From: a virus
Virus record (IMG/VR): IMGVR_UViG_3300029915_000069
Coordinates: 1 to 40,785 of that record
Length of the DNA stretch: 40,785 bases
Direction: 5' to 3' (one strand)
Shown: piece by piece, positions 21,600 to 28,636 of the stretch
How positions within the stretch are numbered: position 1 is the stretch's first letter
Layout: each line of letters begins with the position of its first letter
Translations under genes and position numbers: made by a program
The notes under the pieces: generated by a model
The model's database searches: none
Told to the model about the DNA's origin: nothing
The model's input: the letters and a program-made list of their open reading frames with translations, nothing else

Positions 21600-24539
21600 T
21601 TAGAATACCCACCATTGTCCACCGGATGAAATTAATGATACGGATTGATATTGAAAACCTACCACGAAAGAACTTATATCGTTGATAGTATCTACTCCGC
21701 TTCCTACTATTGTTAGGGCATTTGCAGAACTATCTCCTTTTCGGCAATAAAAAATTCGTCCGGTATTTCCTGCAGCGGGAGGTAGAGTAAAAGTAATTGC
21801 TCCAGAAGTACAGTCAGCCGTTAAAAAACAGTCGCTGGTCAGAATGGTATAATTACCAACCTTAGTTGACACTGCAACTGGACCACCGGCAGCATTGAAG
21901 CCTGCTGGACCTGCGGGACCTGTTGGACCGGCTGGACCTGCGGGACCAACGCCACCGCCTCCACCGCCTCCTCCGCCGCCGCCAAGTCTGAATTCTAAAC
22001 TATCTCCAGCAACTAAGCCGCCTCCTGGCATTGCTAAAATTTCGATTGTGCTACTTGGAGTGTTTGGAGCACCAACTTCTTCGTATGCTCCTGTTTCGAT
22101 ATCTAAAAATTGTCCATTTAAAAATACTTGGAGCGTTCCTTTTCCTACAGTATACTGTGCAGGAATATTTCCTTCTCTTGAATTATTTGGTAAGGTAATG
22201 ATTGAACCATTGGCAACTGGGCCAATAATAGAAGAAGGAGGTGTTGCACCACTTGCAACAACTGAAACTATTTCATCGTATGTTGGAGAATCAAGAGATG
22301 CATATAAATTACCAAACGCTTGGTCGAGTTCTTTGATAGCTAAAGTTAAATTATCGCCATCATGAATTACATAGTTACCAGATCCAGTTCCTACTTGTGT
22401 TGTAGAAACCGCAAAAGGCGTGCCTACATTACCATTACTCGTTGCATTAGCAGTACCGGCAGAAGTATTAGTTACTGTTACAATTCCAACACCTGCTACT
22501 GCACTAAAATTTCCAGATGCTTCGGTATTTAAGACGGTAGCCAATTTTGAGGCAACTGTGGTTGCACTGTCAGCACTAGAAACATCGACTTCTAAATAAG
22601 AATTAACGCCTGCTACTACTGGCTTGCCACCACCGCTATTGACATTAAACCAGACAGCATACTGCATTGCGTTTGCAGAAGAATTAATAAGAAAATATTC
22701 ACCAGTAGTAATTGTAGAGCCTGCACCAACAGTAATGGCCGTAATTTGTGGAATAGAATTTGGATTTACCGAATTAACATACTGAGGTTGAGAAGATGCG
22801 CTTGATGAGGCCCCAATATATTGAAGCAATTCTTTTGAGGTCGTACCGCTAATTTCAACTGATTCTCCATTGTCAAGTTCTTGACCTAAAAATCTAACAT
22901 AGACTCGTGGGCTTCCACCATTGTCCTCGCGTAAAAATAACCAAAACAAATTACCAGAAACCGGTACTGCATTTCGAGCAGCAATATAGATGTTACGATT
23001 GGTAGATGGAGTTGGAGCTGCTGTATAGGTACCAAACGCATATTTTGCTTGTGCGCCACCAATTCCAGTATTGTCGCCAACCACAACATTTGTTTTTAAG
23101 GTCACTGTATACGCATTGTTTACAGTTTCAATCTGGTAATATCCAGCAGATGTATTTGAAGCAACTTTAATGTAGTCGCCAGCTAATAAGCCTGAAGTCC
23201 AAGAAACAGAGCCTACTGAAGTTACGGTAGGGGATCCACCAACAAAAATTAAATTAGGTCCAATCACTACATCCCGTACCAAAGTAATATAGGCTACTTC
23301 ATCGTCGGTAAGAGTGATATCTGCAGAAGAAGGATTTGCAGTTAAACTATATGTCAAAGAAGATCCAATTACTCGAATTTCAATGTCTTGATCCCAGTTA
23401 ATTTGACCTGGAGTAGTGATAACGCTTGGAGAGTAAAAAGTAAGTGAAGCACCGGTAATTGTAAGCGTGGCTTCTTGGCTCATCGTGATAGTTGAACCAG
23501 AAATATTTATGATAGTGGTATTTTGAGGAATTCCTGTACCAAAAATGTAGTCGCCATTTACAAGACCTACTGTAGACGCCAGGGTCGAAATCGTGTTGTT
23601 ACCCGTGGAGATATTCCCTGAAGTCCCAAGGACAGGATCTGAATTTGGCAGGATACCATTTGAAATCTCTCCAGATCCGGTAACAACAGTATTACCTAGA
23701 TCTTGAAAAATACTTTGAAGGGAAGGAGGCGCTCCTCCTCCAGATGGCCCAGAGAACCAATATGGAGTTCCTTTGATCTCCAAAAGGGTAGTCATTATGG
23801 CATTTTCCCAATCCTTAGCACATGTAAGTTGCTTATCGCCACCACTAAATGGATCTACTGAATTTGAAGTAGTAGTAACTGGAGCCTGATTTCTACCTGC
23901 TGCCCAAGGGTACATATAACTTGGATTTGGATTGAGTCCACCTGTCTCAAGGCTATAAAGCATCCAACGGCAATCAGAGATGGAAGTAACATTACCATTT
24001 GAGTCGGTAGTTACTATAGCAATAGGGAGCACATTAATCGCCCATACTGAAGTTGTAATGTAAAGTTTGAAAGTTAATGTTTGTGCCGCAGGAGCGATTG
24101 TAGTGATCTCGTTGATTGCAGCAGCACTCCAAATATATTTAGTTTCATCTGTTGACGAATCTGCAAATCTATTGTAATCTATACCTACGTAATTAGTGGA
24201 ATTTGGAGCAAAAGATCCAGATACATTCGTATTCGTAGCAGCGTTCAGTACTTGATTTGGAGTACCTGTAGGAGTTTGAAAAATGGTCCCTGAGACAGAA
24301 GCATTGATGTTTATTACGCTACCCGGATCCACTACTAATTGGAGTCCGTTTGCAGGAGCTCCGATTGCTCCAGAGACTAAGATATTGAATCCACGAACGA
24401 TGTACCCTTGGGTCGTATTCGTCCAAAGAGCGGTTACCATCGTATCAAAATCGTTACGAACCCCAGATTCTATCCGTCTGGCATCGCTAATGTTATAACG
24501 CTGTTCGCTTAATAGATTTGAGGTAGTTAATATGGCCAT
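21600..24539 (-). CDS. Large tail/baseplate-associated fibre with collagen-like segment
   Basis: A 979-residue virion protein. The N-terminal 200 residues are a structural domain (MAILTTSNLLSEQRYNISDA ... ISDCRWMLYSLETGG) of the type linking baseplate and fibre. The middle has a FGTGIPQNTTIINI module (about 330) and a QYAVWFNVNSGGG domain (about 600-700) shared with two baseplate proteins. Near 855-885 there is a poly-Gly run, then a collagen-like stretch of five Gly-x-y triplets rich in GPA. The C-terminal 90 residues (VAVSTKVGNYTILTSDCFLTA ... GGQWWVF) form a beta domain common at fibre tips. It has AAGGA before the ATG and a CAATCTTA element 18 bases upstream. The exact virion position is inferred only. 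Confidence 0.8.
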   Translation of the reverse strand: MAILTTSNLLSEQRYNISDARRIESGVRNDFDTMVTALWTNTTQGYIVRGFNILVSGAIGAPANGLQLVVDPGSVININASVSGTIFQTPTGTPNQVLNAATNTNVSGSFAPNSTNYVGIDYNRFADSSTDETKYIWSAAAINEITTIAPAAQTLTFKLYITTSVWAINVLPIAIVTTDSNGNVTSISDCRWMLYSLETGGLNPNPSYMYPWAAGRNQAPVTTTSNSVDPFSGGDKQLTCAKDWENAIMTTLLEIKGTPYWFSGPSGGGAPPSLQSIFQDLGNTVVTGSGEISNGILPNSDPVLGTSGNISTGNNTISTLASTVGLVNGDYIFGTGIPQNTTIINISGSTITMSQEATLTITGASLTFYSPSVITTPGQINWDQDIEIRVIGSSLTYSLTANPSSADITLTDDEVAYITLVRDVVIGPNLIFVGGSPTVTSVGSVSWTSGLLAGDYIKVASNTSAGYYQIETVNNAYTVTLKTNVVVGDNTGIGGAQAKYAFGTYTAAPTPSTNRNIYIAARNAVPVSGNLFWLFLREDNGGSPRVYVRFLGQELDNGESVEISGTTSKELLQYIGASSSASSQPQYVNSVNPNSIPQITAITVGAGSTITTGEYFLINSSANAMQYAVWFNVNSGGGKPVVAGVNSYLEVDVSSADSATTVASKLATVLNTEASGNFSAVAGVGIVTVTNTSAGTANATSNGNVGTPFAVSTTQVGTGSGNYVIHDGDNLTLAIKELDQAFGNLYASLDSPTYDEIVSVVASGATPPSSIIGPVANGSIITLPNNSREGNIPAQYTVGKGTLQVFLNGQFLDIETGAYEEVGAPNTPSSTIEILAMPGGGLVAGDSLEFRLGGGGGGGGGGGVGPAGPAGPTGPAGPAGFNAAGGPVAVSTKVGNYTILTSDCFLTADCTSGAITFTLPPAAGNTGRIFYCRKGDSSANALTIVGSGVDTINDISSFVVGFQYQSVSLISSGGQWWVF

Positions 24540-24557
24540 GTATTAGTCCTTAGATAA

Positions 24558-24599
24558 TAAGATTGTCATTAAGGTTATATCGTATTAACTTGAATCTTA
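24558..24599. promoter_or_regulatory. Two-way CAATCTTA/GAATCTTA element
   Basis: An inverted pair in the divergent gap: CAATCTTA on the minus strand (24558-24565), 18 bases before the 979-residue gene, and GAATCTTA on the plus strand (24592-24599), 27 bases before the zinc-ribbon gene. Seven bases of each arm are exactly complementary. This placement supports a promoter or leader function in both directions. Confidence 0.55.
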
Positions 24600-24626
24600 T
24601 AGGTAGAAGTAACCTAGAGGTACCCG

Positions 24627-25022
24627 GTGGGCAAAACTAGAATTGGCCGCAAAGAATACAACACCATACAGGAATTTAAGCATAAAATTCAAGCACTTAA
24701 GCGTGAAAACGACGATTTGCGTAAACGACTGGCGAGAATAAAACTCGATGAATACGGTCAATTAAAGAAAACTATCAAAAAACACTATAAAAAGGAAGAA
24801 ACTCAGCAAGGCAATGATATACTTGATAAAGTTAGGCAAGAATGGCGTTGTAAGGAACCAAATTGTGCTGGCTTTTTGGAGATTTTTTTGTATAATAAAC
24901 TGAGCGAGACTTGGTACTTTAGACGCTGTAGTGAAAATATGTGTAAAAATAGAACGAAAGCCAAGAAATACGATCCAAATTCAGTAAAAGGCATCATCAA
25001 GAAAGAAACAAAAAGTGAGTAA
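24627..25022 (+). CDS. Coiled-coil protein with C-terminal zinc ribbon
   Basis: A 131-residue protein with a GTG start and an AGAGG site 6 bases upstream. Residues 10-62 are a highly charged helix (FKHKIQALKRENDDLRKRLA) that should form a coiled coil. Residues 72-110 carry two cysteine pairs, CKEPNC and CSENMC, about 30 residues apart with aromatic strands between them: a zinc ribbon. This arrangement suits nucleic acid or RNA polymerase binding. It is a plus-strand gene inside the late minus-strand block, behind a late-type element, so a role in late transcription is possible but unproven. The basic tail fits DNA or RNA contact. Confidence 0.75.
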   Translation: MGKTRIGRKEYNTIQEFKHKIQALKRENDDLRKRLARIKLDEYGQLKKTIKKHYKKEETQQGNDILDKVRQEWRCKEPNCAGFLEIFLYNKLSETWYFRRCSENMCKNRTKAKKYDPNSVKGIIKKETKSE

Positions 25023-25212
25023 ATTCAAAGAAGGCGATGTAGTAATGGTAAGCACCTGTCAGGCAGGAACGATTTGTGGCTTTATCAATGGAGTTATGGT
25101 TTTGTTGCAAAATAAAGATATTTGGTACGGAAAAGAATCTGAATGCTGGGAACCGACTAGTCCAGAGGAATTAGCAGCCGCAAAATTAGATTTCGATCGA
25201 TTTAAGAAGTAA
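25015..25212 (+). CDS. Small beta-rich protein, unknown
   Basis: A 65-residue protein with a GTG start that overlaps the zinc-ribbon gene by 8 bases (GTGAGTAA), so it is coupled to it. The pattern FKEGDVVMVSTCQAGTICGF, then strand-turn-strand with aromatic residues, resembles a KOW/SH3-like small barrel. The last 20 residues are helical. There is no catalytic motif. It could be a partner of the zinc-ribbon protein. Confidence 0.65.
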   Translation: MSKFKEGDVVMVSTCQAGTICGFINGVMVLLQNKDIWYGKESECWEPTSPEELAAAKLDFDRFKK

Positions 25213-25235
25213 AATCAACTATTTACATTTTTACT

Positions 25236-25267
25236 AACGATATTCTGAAATTTTTGAATATAGCGTT
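25236..25267. terminator. Possible weak hairpin in convergent gap
   Basis: AACGATATTC (25236-25245) can pair with GAATAT-AG-CGTT (25256-25267) around a 10-base loop, leaving a 2-base bulge. It sits in the 75-base gap where plus and minus genes converge. It is AT-rich and weak, so it may end transcription only partly or be chance. Confidence 0.3.
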
Positions 25268-25287
25268 GATAAATAGTATATACGTAA

Positions 25288-26040
25288 TTACTCAGTAATC
25301 CAATATTTGGCGTAGGGATTGGTTACTTTAGGTTGATAATAAATTTGACAAACATCAGTCATGCCTAAAGGATAAGCGTTATAAAGCCTTCTAAGCCATA
25401 TTTTAGAAGCTAACCAACAAAGAAGACTTGTGGGGGCAGTCGCCTGAATTAAGTGCCAAGCAAGTCTCCTAGCATCGGTATTTCCAACATCGGTACCCAT
25501 ACAACTTAAGGCTATTACAAATGCAGCGTACCAATAAAATAAATGGGCGCTTAATCTGGCAAGCCAATGTAACGGATTCCATAGACTGGGAAAGGCTCCA
25601 GAAACCATACATGCTACTAATTGAGGCTGTCTGAGTAACCAGGCGTCCCAATTCCCGATATGGCCTGGATTGGTGCTATCCATAAAACCCAAATATTTTA
25701 TCATTGCCAAAAGGAATTTGCGAGGAATTTTAGTATTTCTTAAATTTTTACATCCTGAAAGCACGCCATAATAATCGTCAACCGACTCCAATGAATCGAT
25801 CTGAGTGACAGGAACTCTATTTAAAATTCCTTGTGGAAAAATACACTGCTCGATTTTTTGATTATAGTCAATTTTGTCCTGATCGCTTAACATGCTATTT
25901 TTTGCAAGAATTACGTAGTATTCTGCAGTGAAACAGGTGCCATTATCCGAACCCTTACCTGTTGATGGTTGAGATTGTGGGTTTGGGGCCATTAAACCGT
26001 TTCCATCGATATAAATACAAAAATCAGAACGAAGTGTCAT
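25288..26040 (-). CDS. Unknown helical protein
   Basis: A 250-residue protein of unknown role. It begins with a short strand (FCIYIDGNGLM), then GSDNGTCFTAEYYVIL, and the rest appears helical with many Trp and Tyr (WLARLSAHLFYWYAAFVIAL, AWHLIQATAPTSLLCWLASK). Two hydrophobic helices (about 165-185 and 200-215) could be buried in an alpha-helical barrel or touch the membrane. The pattern recalls large helical hydrolase-like phage proteins, but I cannot name a family. It stands alone on the minus strand between plus-strand genes, with a CAATCTTA element only 7 bases before the ATG and no ribosome binding site. Confidence 0.7.
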   Translation of the reverse strand: MTLRSDFCIYIDGNGLMAPNPQSQPSTGKGSDNGTCFTAEYYVILAKNSMLSDQDKIDYNQKIEQCIFPQGILNRVPVTQIDSLESVDDYYGVLSGCKNLRNTKIPRKFLLAMIKYLGFMDSTNPGHIGNWDAWLLRQPQLVACMVSGAFPSLWNPLHWLARLSAHLFYWYAAFVIALSCMGTDVGNTDARRLAWHLIQATAPTSLLCWLASKIWLRRLYNAYPLGMTDVCQIYYQPKVTNPYAKYWITE

Positions 26041-26047
26041 ATCTACT

Positions 26048-26055
26048 TAAGATTG
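26048..26055 (-). promoter_or_regulatory. CAATCTTA octamer before the 250-residue gene
   Basis: Minus strand GCAATCTTAAGTAGATATG, with only 7 bases between the octamer and the ATG. There is no purine-rich binding site, so either translation is leaderless-like or the octamer itself is near the 5' end of the message. Confidence 0.5.
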
Positions 26056-26071
26056 CAGCCCTTTAAAGACC

Positions 26072-26112
26072 TTGTCAAATGCCTATATGTCAGGTATTAT
26101 ATGTTATGGAGG
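26072..26112 (+). promoter_or_regulatory. sigma70-type promoter and GGAGG site for the endolysin operon
   Basis: TTGTCA (26072-26077), 17 bases, TATTAT (26095-26100): each box has 5 of 6 consensus bases at ideal spacing. GGAGG (26108-26112) lies 6 bases before the ATG at 26119. This is the strongest host-type promoter in the window. Confidence 0.75.
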
Positions 26113-26118
26113 TATTGA

Positions 26119-26547
26119 ATGAACTATTATTCAATCATTTTTTCTGCAGCAAAGGCTGCTAAGGTATCGGGACTGCTTCTCTACGCAATCTGTGGATACG
26201 AATCAAACGATTTCACCCAAACGTATGTAGCCCAAGATCACGGATCTCCAAGTGTAGGAATCTGTATGGTGAAATTAAATACAGCTCAGATGCTTGGCTA
26301 TAAAGGTACATTGGTAGATCTACAAAAACCAGAAGTTAACGCAAAGTATGCTGCTCTTTATTTGAAATACCAACAAGATCGTTATGGATCTGATGATTGG
26401 TGTAAAATTTCTGCCGCTTATAATTCGGGAAGTTTCCTTGAAAGTAAGAAGGCTCCAGGAAAACCAAAAAATCTAGAGTATGTAAAAAGAGTTCAGAAAA
26501 AACTTGCCGAGGACATAAGAGACAAGTTATCATGTGATAAGGAGTAA
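26119..26547 (+). CDS. Lytic transglycosylase endolysin (SLT/lysozyme-like)
   Basis: A 142-residue muramidase-type enzyme of the soluble lytic transglycosylase fold, which cuts the MurNAc-GlcNAc bond of peptidoglycan. Motifs in order: LLYAICGYESNDF with the catalytic Glu28, SVGICMVKLNTAQMLGY (45-61) matching the GLMQ-type motif, AAYNSGS (99-105), and the closing helix NLEYVKRVQKK. No signal peptide or cell-wall binding domain is visible, so it would need a holin or would be virion-borne. It leads a four-gene plus-strand operon with its own host-type promoter. No holin is identified nearby; the 23-residue membrane peptide at 8997 is distant. Confidence 0.88.
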   Translation: MNYYSIIFSAAKAAKVSGLLLYAICGYESNDFTQTYVAQDHGSPSVGICMVKLNTAQMLGYKGTLVDLQKPEVNAKYAALYLKYQQDRYGSDDWCKISAAYNSGSFLESKKAPGKPKNLEYVKRVQKKLAEDIRDKLSCDKE

Positions 26548-26548
26548 T

Positions 26549-27232
26549 ATGAGATATTTCACTTCAGATCCCCACTACTACCATAAAAATGTCATTAGAT
26601 ATTGTAACCGCCCATTCACCAGGAATGTCGATAAATTAACGGAACTAACTGGTGGATTTGCTCCAGCGTTTGAACTTAATTTGGCTATCGAAAGAGATGT
26701 CGTGGAAATGAATGGGGCTCTCATAGCTAATTGGAACTCAATAGTGACTCCAGAAGACGAGGTTGTTGTAGTTGGAGATTTTTCCATGGCTTTGAGGCCT
26801 GTTGAACTATATACGAATCGCCTCAACGGGCGTAAAATTCTCGTTGCTGGAAATCACGATTTTTGTCATCCCGCACATAAAAAATCCAAGAATCCAGAAA
26901 ATCAAAAGAAGTGGACCGACAAATACCTATATTGGGGATGGTCTGAAGTACACCTAAAAATGGAATTAGATCTTCCCGGTATTGGTTTGGTCAATGTATC
27001 TCATATGCCATATAAAGGTGGAAGCGATTCAGGTGACGAAGAACGTCACGAAAAGCATCGATTGGATGATGACGGAAAAATTCTTATTCATGGACATATT
27101 CATGAAAAAGGATTGATTACAAGATCCCGTAAAGGAACCTTACAGTTAAATGTAGGCGTAGATGTTTGGGGCATGAAACCAGTTTCTGAAGAAGAAGTAA
27201 TTAGGGCTATTTTAAATGCAAAAAGAAATTAA
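26549..27232 (+). CDS. Calcineurin-like metallophosphoesterase
   Basis: A 227-residue phosphoesterase. Start set at ATG 26549, 1 base after the endolysin stop, with AAGGAG 4 bases upstream; a GTG at 26534 would hide that site. The five metal motifs are all present: TSDPHYYHKN (Asp7, His9), VVVGDFS (Asp77), AGNHD (100-104), SHMPY, and HGHIHE. It would hydrolyse a phosphomono- or diester (nucleotide or nucleic acid) with a two-metal centre. The substrate is unknown. It overlaps the exonuclease gene by 17 bases, so the two may act together on nucleic acid ends. Confidence 0.9.
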   Translation: MRYFTSDPHYYHKNVIRYCNRPFTRNVDKLTELTGGFAPAFELNLAIERDVVEMNGALIANWNSIVTPEDEVVVVGDFSMALRPVELYTNRLNGRKILVAGNHDFCHPAHKKSKNPENQKKWTDKYLYWGWSEVHLKMELDLPGIGLVNVSHMPYKGGSDSGDEERHEKHRLDDDGKILIHGHIHEKGLITRSRKGTLQLNVGVDVWGMKPVSEEEVIRAILNAKRN

Positions 27233-27776
27233 GCCAATTGAAATTTTCACTTCTTTGGATTTGGAGATGAACAATAAAGAAGGCAAGAAGATCATTCAGA
27301 TTGGTGCTGTTGTGGGGAATATCACGACAGGCGAAATTTTAGAAACACTATCCATAATTGTAAACCCTAAAGAGCAACTTACCGATTTCATAATTGGACT
27401 TACTGGAATCACTCAAAATGATGTTGACAATGGCGTAACTTTAGAAGAAGCTTATTTAAAATTAAAAGAAATGCATTTAAGACACAAAAGTTTTATTAAT
27501 TGTATCACTTGGGGCGGAGGAGACTCACACGAACTTGCAGAACAACTCCTGAAAGAGAATCCAAATTTTACGGGCTGGTATTTTGGGCGTCGTTGGATTG
27601 ATGCAAAAACCTTATTTGTGTCATGGCGTTTTGCAAACGGCCAACCTATTCAGGGTGGTCTTGCCCGAAGTATGACAAAAGTTGGACTAAAATTTAAAGG
27701 TCGTAAACACAACGCTCTAGATGACGCCACAAATACGTTCCATATGTATAGAGCGATGCTTGGAAAACTTAAATGA
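27216..27776 (+). CDS. DnaQ-like 3'-5' exonuclease (DEDDh)
   Basis: A 186-residue exonuclease of the DEDDh family: TSLDLEMN (Asp15, Glu17), the GLTGITQNDVDNG stretch after the first strands, TWGGGDSHEL with the second Asp, and KHNALDDATNT near 165-175 with the catalytic His and last Asp. It removes nucleotides from 3' ends of DNA or RNA. Small phage members may proofread, trim RNA or recycle nucleotides. It overlaps the phosphoesterase gene by 17 bases and shares ATGA with the next gene. Confidence 0.88.
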   Translation: MQKEIKPIEIFTSLDLEMNNKEGKKIIQIGAVVGNITTGEILETLSIIVNPKEQLTDFIIGLTGITQNDVDNGVTLEEAYLKLKEMHLRHKSFINCITWGGGDSHELAEQLLKENPNFTGWYFGRRWIDAKTLFVSWRFANGQPIQGGLARSMTKVGLKFKGRKHNALDDATNTFHMYRAMLGKLK

Positions 27777-28237
27777 GTAAATTGGTTAGACTTCTAAAGC
27801 TTGCCCACTCAATTGAAATTGGTGCGTACCATGCCTATGAGGGTCACTGGCGTAACACCAAAGATCCGACAACACGAAAGAGATTGCAAGAAATCCAAGA
27901 GGAAGAGAATTTCCATAGGCAGCAAGTACGCTTCATGCTCAGCGAAGTAAAATCTAGTCCCAATTTCTTTCTAGATTTTTCCATGTATTTGGTGGGGAAA
28001 TCGGTATCTGTATCTTGCTATGTTATGGGATATAAAGCAGCAATGTGGGGAGCCAAGATCTTTGAAATATTAGGTTCAAACATTTACCGAAAATTGTCGA
28101 GAGAGGCTTTTAAGGAAGGACACTGTTTTATGTCCAATCTTTTATACAAAATGAATAGGACTGAATTAGAGCACGAAGAGTTCTTCAGAACGTGTCTTAT
28201 GAAAGGTCAAGAGGCCAAAAAAGTACTTGACCCATAA
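27773..28237 (+). CDS. COQ7/ferritin-like di-iron protein
   Basis: A 154-residue all-helical protein. The di-iron ligand pattern is visible: Glu15 in HSIEIGAYHAYEGHW, EEENFHRQ (ExxH, about 45-48), and a second ELEHEEF (ExxH) near 132, with an acidic residue in REAFKEG before it. The middle has a hydrophobic, probably membrane-seeking helix (SVSCYVMGYKAAMWGAKIF), as in COQ7 proteins. COQ7 hydroxylates a quinone precursor; other ferritin-like proteins store iron or make radicals. The phage role is unknown. Its 3' end overlaps the convergent tail gene by 41 bases. Confidence 0.65.
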   Translation: MSKLVRLLKLAHSIEIGAYHAYEGHWRNTKDPTTRKRLQEIQEEENFHRQQVRFMLSEVKSSPNFFLDFSMYLVGKSVSVSCYVMGYKAAMWGAKIFEILGSNIYRKLSREAFKEGHCFMSNLLYKMNRTELEHEEFFRTCLMKGQEAKKVLDP

Positions 28238-28628
28238 AATCAAAGTTCAATTTATATGTGCTCTTAACTTGGCCAGATTCATTAACCTTAGTAATTTTGG
28301 CTTTTGGAATACTCCAAATAGTTTCCCCTGTAGAACGATCTTCTAAACGAAGGCTAACATAATTTGATGCCGCAAGATCGGAAAATAAAGGCCTCAAGTT
28401 TTGCCCTTGAACACCACCGGATTGTTTTACCCTTAATCCTCTCACTGAGCCTCTGGTGGCCACTTGACCTCCTCCAGCCAGTTCTTGGGGATAAGGGGAG
28501 TTGATACCATAAATGGCGTATTCTCCAGTATCAAGTTCTAAAGTGACGCTTTGTGCGACTTTATAAATTTGATTATTAACATACAATCTAACCAAAGCTC
28601 CTGATAAAATTATACTTTGTTGTGCCAT
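28197..28628 (-). CDS. Tail-tube-fold structural protein
   Basis: A 143-residue beta-rich virion protein. It starts with a strand ALVRLYVNNQIYKVAQSVTL, then a long loop with GINSPYPQELAGGG, and ends KITKVNESGQVKSTYKLNFDFMG, which follows the tube-protein pattern (XkdM/gp19-like fold) of a strand pair, a loop and a closing sheet. In this position, last in the baseplate operon, it could be a tube-initiating baseplate part rather than the main tube protein. A TAAGGA site overlaps the stop of the previous gene. The fold is inferred from pattern only. Confidence 0.55.
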   Translation of the reverse strand: MAQQSIILSGALVRLYVNNQIYKVAQSVTLELDTGEYAIYGINSPYPQELAGGGQVATRGSVRGLRVKQSGGVQGQNLRPLFSDLAASNYVSLRLEDRSTGETIWSIPKAKITKVNESGQVKSTYKLNFDFMGQVLFWPLDLS

Positions 28629-28636
28629 AAAATTCC

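Noticed and set aside
21895-22365. Collagen-like and poly-proline plus-strand ORF
   Set aside because: Shadow of the minus-strand GPA triplets and poly-glycine run; the same DNA reads as collagen-like on both strands.
24563-24588. TTGTCA / TATTAA as a sigma70 promoter for the zinc-ribbon gene
   Set aside because: Spacing is 14 bases, too short for a normal promoter; the octamer copy explains this gap better.
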